Assembly (NCBI GenBank): GCA_000697355.1
Contig: JNEN01000885.1
Span: 496,001 to 560,000 of the forward strand
Source of the DNA: Syncephalastrum monosporum B8922
Taxonomy: Eukaryota; Mucoromycota; Mucoromycetes; Mucorales; Syncephalastraceae
Reading direction: 5' to 3'
Length of the DNA stretch: 64,000 nt
Part shown: positions 61,284 through 64,000 of the stretch, in pieces
Layout: each line of letters starts with the position of its first letter
Position numbering within the stretch: the first letter of the stretch is position 1
The notes under the pieces: model-generated
What the model was told of the DNA's origin: nothing
What the model saw: the letters and a program-made list of their open reading frames with translations, nothing else
Database searches by the model: none
Made by a program: the position numbers and the translations under genes

Positions 61284-62851
61284 CTACAACTTGGCAACAG
61301 GGAAGATTTCCACGCCCCAGAGGCTCGAAGGGTCCAAGAGACGCTTGGCGTCGGTCTTGGCCACTTGATTGAGGCGGTCCATTTGGGCTTGTGTCAATTC
61401 GACCTGCTCAAAGTTCTTCACAATGCGGGCAGGTGTGACTGATTTGGGAATCACAGATGTGCCACGCTGCACACCCCAAGCAAGAAGGATCTGTGCGGGT
61501 GTTTGCTTGTGTTGGGCAGCAATGTCAACCTAAAAACAGAGTGGTTACACACATTGCCCACGTTTCGAGTTGTCTCACGTACCACAGTGGGATCCTCCAT
61601 GACAGGTGAAGATGTGCTGCCCAAAGGTGAGTAGGCCGTCACTGCAAAAATGCACATGTGATGAGTTTCCTTCGTTCGAATCGCTAATATGTATCACACG
61701 CACCATGGATGCTGGCCTTTCGACAGAACTCCAACAAGTCCCATTGGGGAAAGTAAGGGTGCAGCTCAACCTAGATGCCATATTTTTTCTATATGCGTTA
61801 GCAACACAAATCAAAAATGGAATTTCTTCGAACTTCTTCGGCCACTTGCCTGATTGACGGCAGGCACGATACGCGCCGTTTGGAGGAGTTTTTGCAAGTT
61901 ACTGATTGTAAAGTTGCTCACGCCAATGGCACCTAATTCATATTAGTGTGGTTGCGCAGGTTAATACATTGTAATCCTAATTTCTTTGAGATAATGACGT
62001 ACAGCATAAGTTTCGTTAAATGTGGTAGCAGGGTCCAAGAGGATCTTTTTGTCCGCATCTTTGGGGAAGGGTTTTGGCGACGCTTGAAAGGCGATGGGCC
62101 TAAGCTCAAGCGGTGAGAATCACGCTGACAAAACTCGTATTACCTTACCAATGCATCAAGTACAGGTCGAGGTAATCCATTTGGAGATTTTCGAGCGACT
62201 GTTTCAATGCGGCTTCCACCAAATCAGGTCGATGACTATTGTTCCAGCTACAGTACATAGATAAAGAAAGCTAAGCAAGAAATAGTGCGCACTGAGCTAT
62301 GGTCCTCTTACAGTTTGGTGGTGACAAACAGCTGCTCGCGCGGCACACCGCTGTCCTTGATGGCCTGGCCGACCTCTTTCTCGTTGCGATCTAAGACGAT
62401 GCAGGTGAGTACGTGCTGTATGTCTGTGCGTACGCAGTGCACAGATGTCTGCGCAAAAGGGGGGAGGCGGTGCTGTATGCACACTTACAAATAAAGGCGG
62501 TATCAATATGGCGGTAACTGAAGAAAGCAAGGGGTTGAATACAATGGGAAGATCGGTCACTCATTAGGCTTACCCTGCCTTGATAGCGGTGAGTACGGCA
62601 TCGTAGACCTCGTTGGGTGCAGACTGCCATGTGCCCAGTCCCTATAAATCGCATACGGTTGAGTGCGTGCAGCTTGTCGTGCCGTCGGACATGCAACGTG
62701 CCCATCAACACCTCATCCCAGAAATATTACGCACCAGGGCAGGCATAAGAGCGCCTGTGTTCCTGTATGATTATCTTTATTGTGAGTAGCTGTTTTAGTC
62801 TCTCTTTATTATTGATTCTCATTACAATTTAATCGCGTGACCCAGTGACAT
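61284..62851 (-). CDS. Aldo/keto reductase, with a missing coding segment
   Basis: NADPH-dependent reductase of about 300 residues in eleven small exons: 62826-62851, 62735-62762, 62574-62641, 62489-62517, 62312-62390, 62149-62247, 62003-62099, 61850-61932, 61704-61770, 61583-61641, 61284-61529. The start [20 protein letters not shown] fits the family. The catalytic set is visible: Asp and Tyr in HIDTAFIYRNE, Lys in VTTKLWNN, His in YLMHWP. IGVSNF and AYSPLGS follow. Between FNETYA (ends 62003) and AIGVSNF (starts 61932) the usual stretch of roughly 12 residues (EMEKLxxxGKV) is absent and the exon phases do not match, so the frame is lost. The intron 61771-61849 has a GC donor. Confidence 0.85.
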
Positions 62852-63886
62852 GGCGGATATATATAATTATAATGGATGAAAAGAGAGAGAAAGAAAGAAA
62901 AAACAGCGCGAGCTGGGGTCCGACGGGGTTATACGGCCCCAAGGCCTAATTACAGAGCGGGACATTTCGTGTAACGATAAGACGTGTCATAGCACACACC
63001 TAATTACATATTCGCTGAACTTTTTAGCGGGTTGAAAGAGATCGTCCAAACGAGCTAAAAAGAACAGTGAATGATGCTCTTTTGAGGGTCCACGTCCCAC
63101 GTCTCTATGTACGCCATTTGGCGCTGCCTTTGAAAGCAAGGCGGTAAGCACTAAGAAGAAAAGCCCGGCATGGGTGGTAGACCATAACAAAATAATATGC
63201 TCGTGGCAAGTTTATCACGTGGTCTATCTTAAAACGGCGAGCATGCCACTCTTATTGCAGAAAATAGAGCAGGCCCCTCCTGGTGGGGAACAAGCGAACA
63301 GACAGCACGTCGTATGAAAAGGATCAGACGCAGCGAAAAAGAAGAGATATAAGAAAAATAGGAAATGATACGCGAATGTCTATCTGGGAAACAAAGAGAT
63401 TAAGAGAAACGGCCATAAAATAGGGGTAGACGATAAAAGGGGGGGGGGGCGGGCTGCTGAAGCAGAGAAGCAAGGAAAAAAAAAGGGGATTGCGATTACC
63501 ATGGTTACGTTGCGGGTAGGAATCGCTCTCTGTTGCTCTCTTGGCTTTTAGGTGCTCGCAGCTTGCACGTTTTCCTTCTCTTTCACCTTTTACTCTCCTT
63601 TCCCTACTTTTACTCGCAACTTTGTGTGTTGTTGCTGTCCGTAAACAAAGTACGCCTCGGGTACTGTCACGCGCACACACTGTTACTATCGATCAATCTT
63701 TTACACTCTTTTTATTCTTGTCGACCTTTTTTGTTTCACTGTCGCCCCTTCTCCTAATCTCGACCATTCTTCCTTTACTACTTCCTACGCCTGTTATTAT
63801 TATTATTACTATTATTCTACGCCCTTGCACTTGTATACCCTCATATCTTTCTCTTTTGCTGAATCGAGCAGTACCTCTGATCTGAC
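62852..63886. other. Divergent intergenic region
   Basis: About 1.0 kb between the aldo/keto reductase (minus) and a plus-strand gene at the edge. It contains an 11-base G run at 63439-63449 and long C/T-rich stretches at 63570-63850, typical of a strong fungal leader. An open frame at 63541-63885 is a by-product of that composition. Confidence 0.5.
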
Positions 63887-64000
63887 ATGAACAACAATCC
63901 CACCCTTAAGCAATCCGTGTCTTCTCCGACGTCTGGCAACTCCTCGGGACCGGCGCTTCCGACGCCCACGACCTCGACCTCGACCTCGCTGCCATCCAAC
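63887..64000 (+). CDS. 5' end of an unidentified protein (truncated by the window)
   Basis: An ATG after a long pyrimidine-rich leader opens a frame that runs to the end of the window for 38 codons. The visible residues are low-complexity, rich in Asn, Ser, Thr and Pro (MNNNPTLKQSVSSPTSGNS). This is often seen at the start of fungal transcription factors or signalling proteins. No domain is visible, so no function is assigned. Confidence 0.55.
   Translation, partial: MNNNPTLKQSVSSPTSGNSSGPALPTPTTSTSTSLPSN

Noticed and set aside
63541..63885. 114-codon open frame before the edge gene
   Set aside because: Ser/Leu/Phe-rich product of a C/T-rich leader; the ATG at 63887 follows it directly.

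Overview
The window is nuclear DNA of a filamentous fungus. Genes lie on both strands and most are broken by short introns, typically 48-75 nt, with GT or occasionally GC donors. Gene content points to an early-diverging lineage, most likely Mucoromycota and perhaps Mucorales: a DDRGK1-like protein, a MATA-type HMG-box factor, a pyruvate decarboxylase and small pectinase families. The order-level placement is inference from remembered family patterns, not from a search. No tRNA, rRNA, transposon or CRISPR array was recognised.

Layout: a DHA2-type MFS transporter (0.8-3.0 kb) and a Ran1/Pat1-type kinase (3.9-5.5) are followed by a pectin-degradation neighbourhood (6.9-21.8). That neighbourhood holds two tandem pectin methylesterases, a RAD51C-like recombinase, a GH28 polygalacturonase, a decayed GH28 copy, a methyltransferase and a second GH28. 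Next come a TauD/JLP1-type dioxygenase (23.1-24.4), syntaxin SED5 (24.5-25.8), carnitine acetyltransferase (26.9-29.1), a MATA-like HMG protein (30.5-31.8), a DUF98/chorismate-lyase-like protein (32.4-33.4), HSP90 (33.6-35.8), a leaderless GH18 chitinase (36.2-37.5), pescadillo (37.6-39.4), a broken OLA1 fragment (about 40.0-40.3) and 40S protein S22 (40.7-41.4).

The right third carries a DDRGK1-like protein (41.5-42.6), an ankyrin protein (42.8-43.9), an F-box/WD40/UIM protein (44.0-46.7), the ESCRT-III subunit VPS60/CHMP5 (47.4-48.4), a gene-poor 2.4 kb, an amino-acid permease with two micro-exons (50.9-53.3), pyruvate decarboxylase (53.5-55.3), a CinA/MoCF-domain protein (56.2-57.4), a RING-CH membrane protein (57.4-58.6), a PPR protein (59.2-61.2), an aldo/keto reductase (61.3-62.9) and the first codons of a further gene at the right edge.

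The two pectinesterases and two polygalacturonases form an obvious extracellular pathway: esterases expose galacturonate, and GH28 enzymes cleave the chain. The most unusual feature is recurrent loss of short coding segments inside otherwise conserved genes, not explained by any intron. HSP90, the aldo/keto reductase, the RING-CH gene and the F-box gene lose frame. The permease, pyruvate decarboxylase and pectinesterase 1 lose residues in frame. Either the assembly has local collapses or this genome (or one haplotype) is accumulating microdeletions. Raw reads and transcripts would decide. Exon boundaries were placed by hand from splice signals, phase and family conservation.
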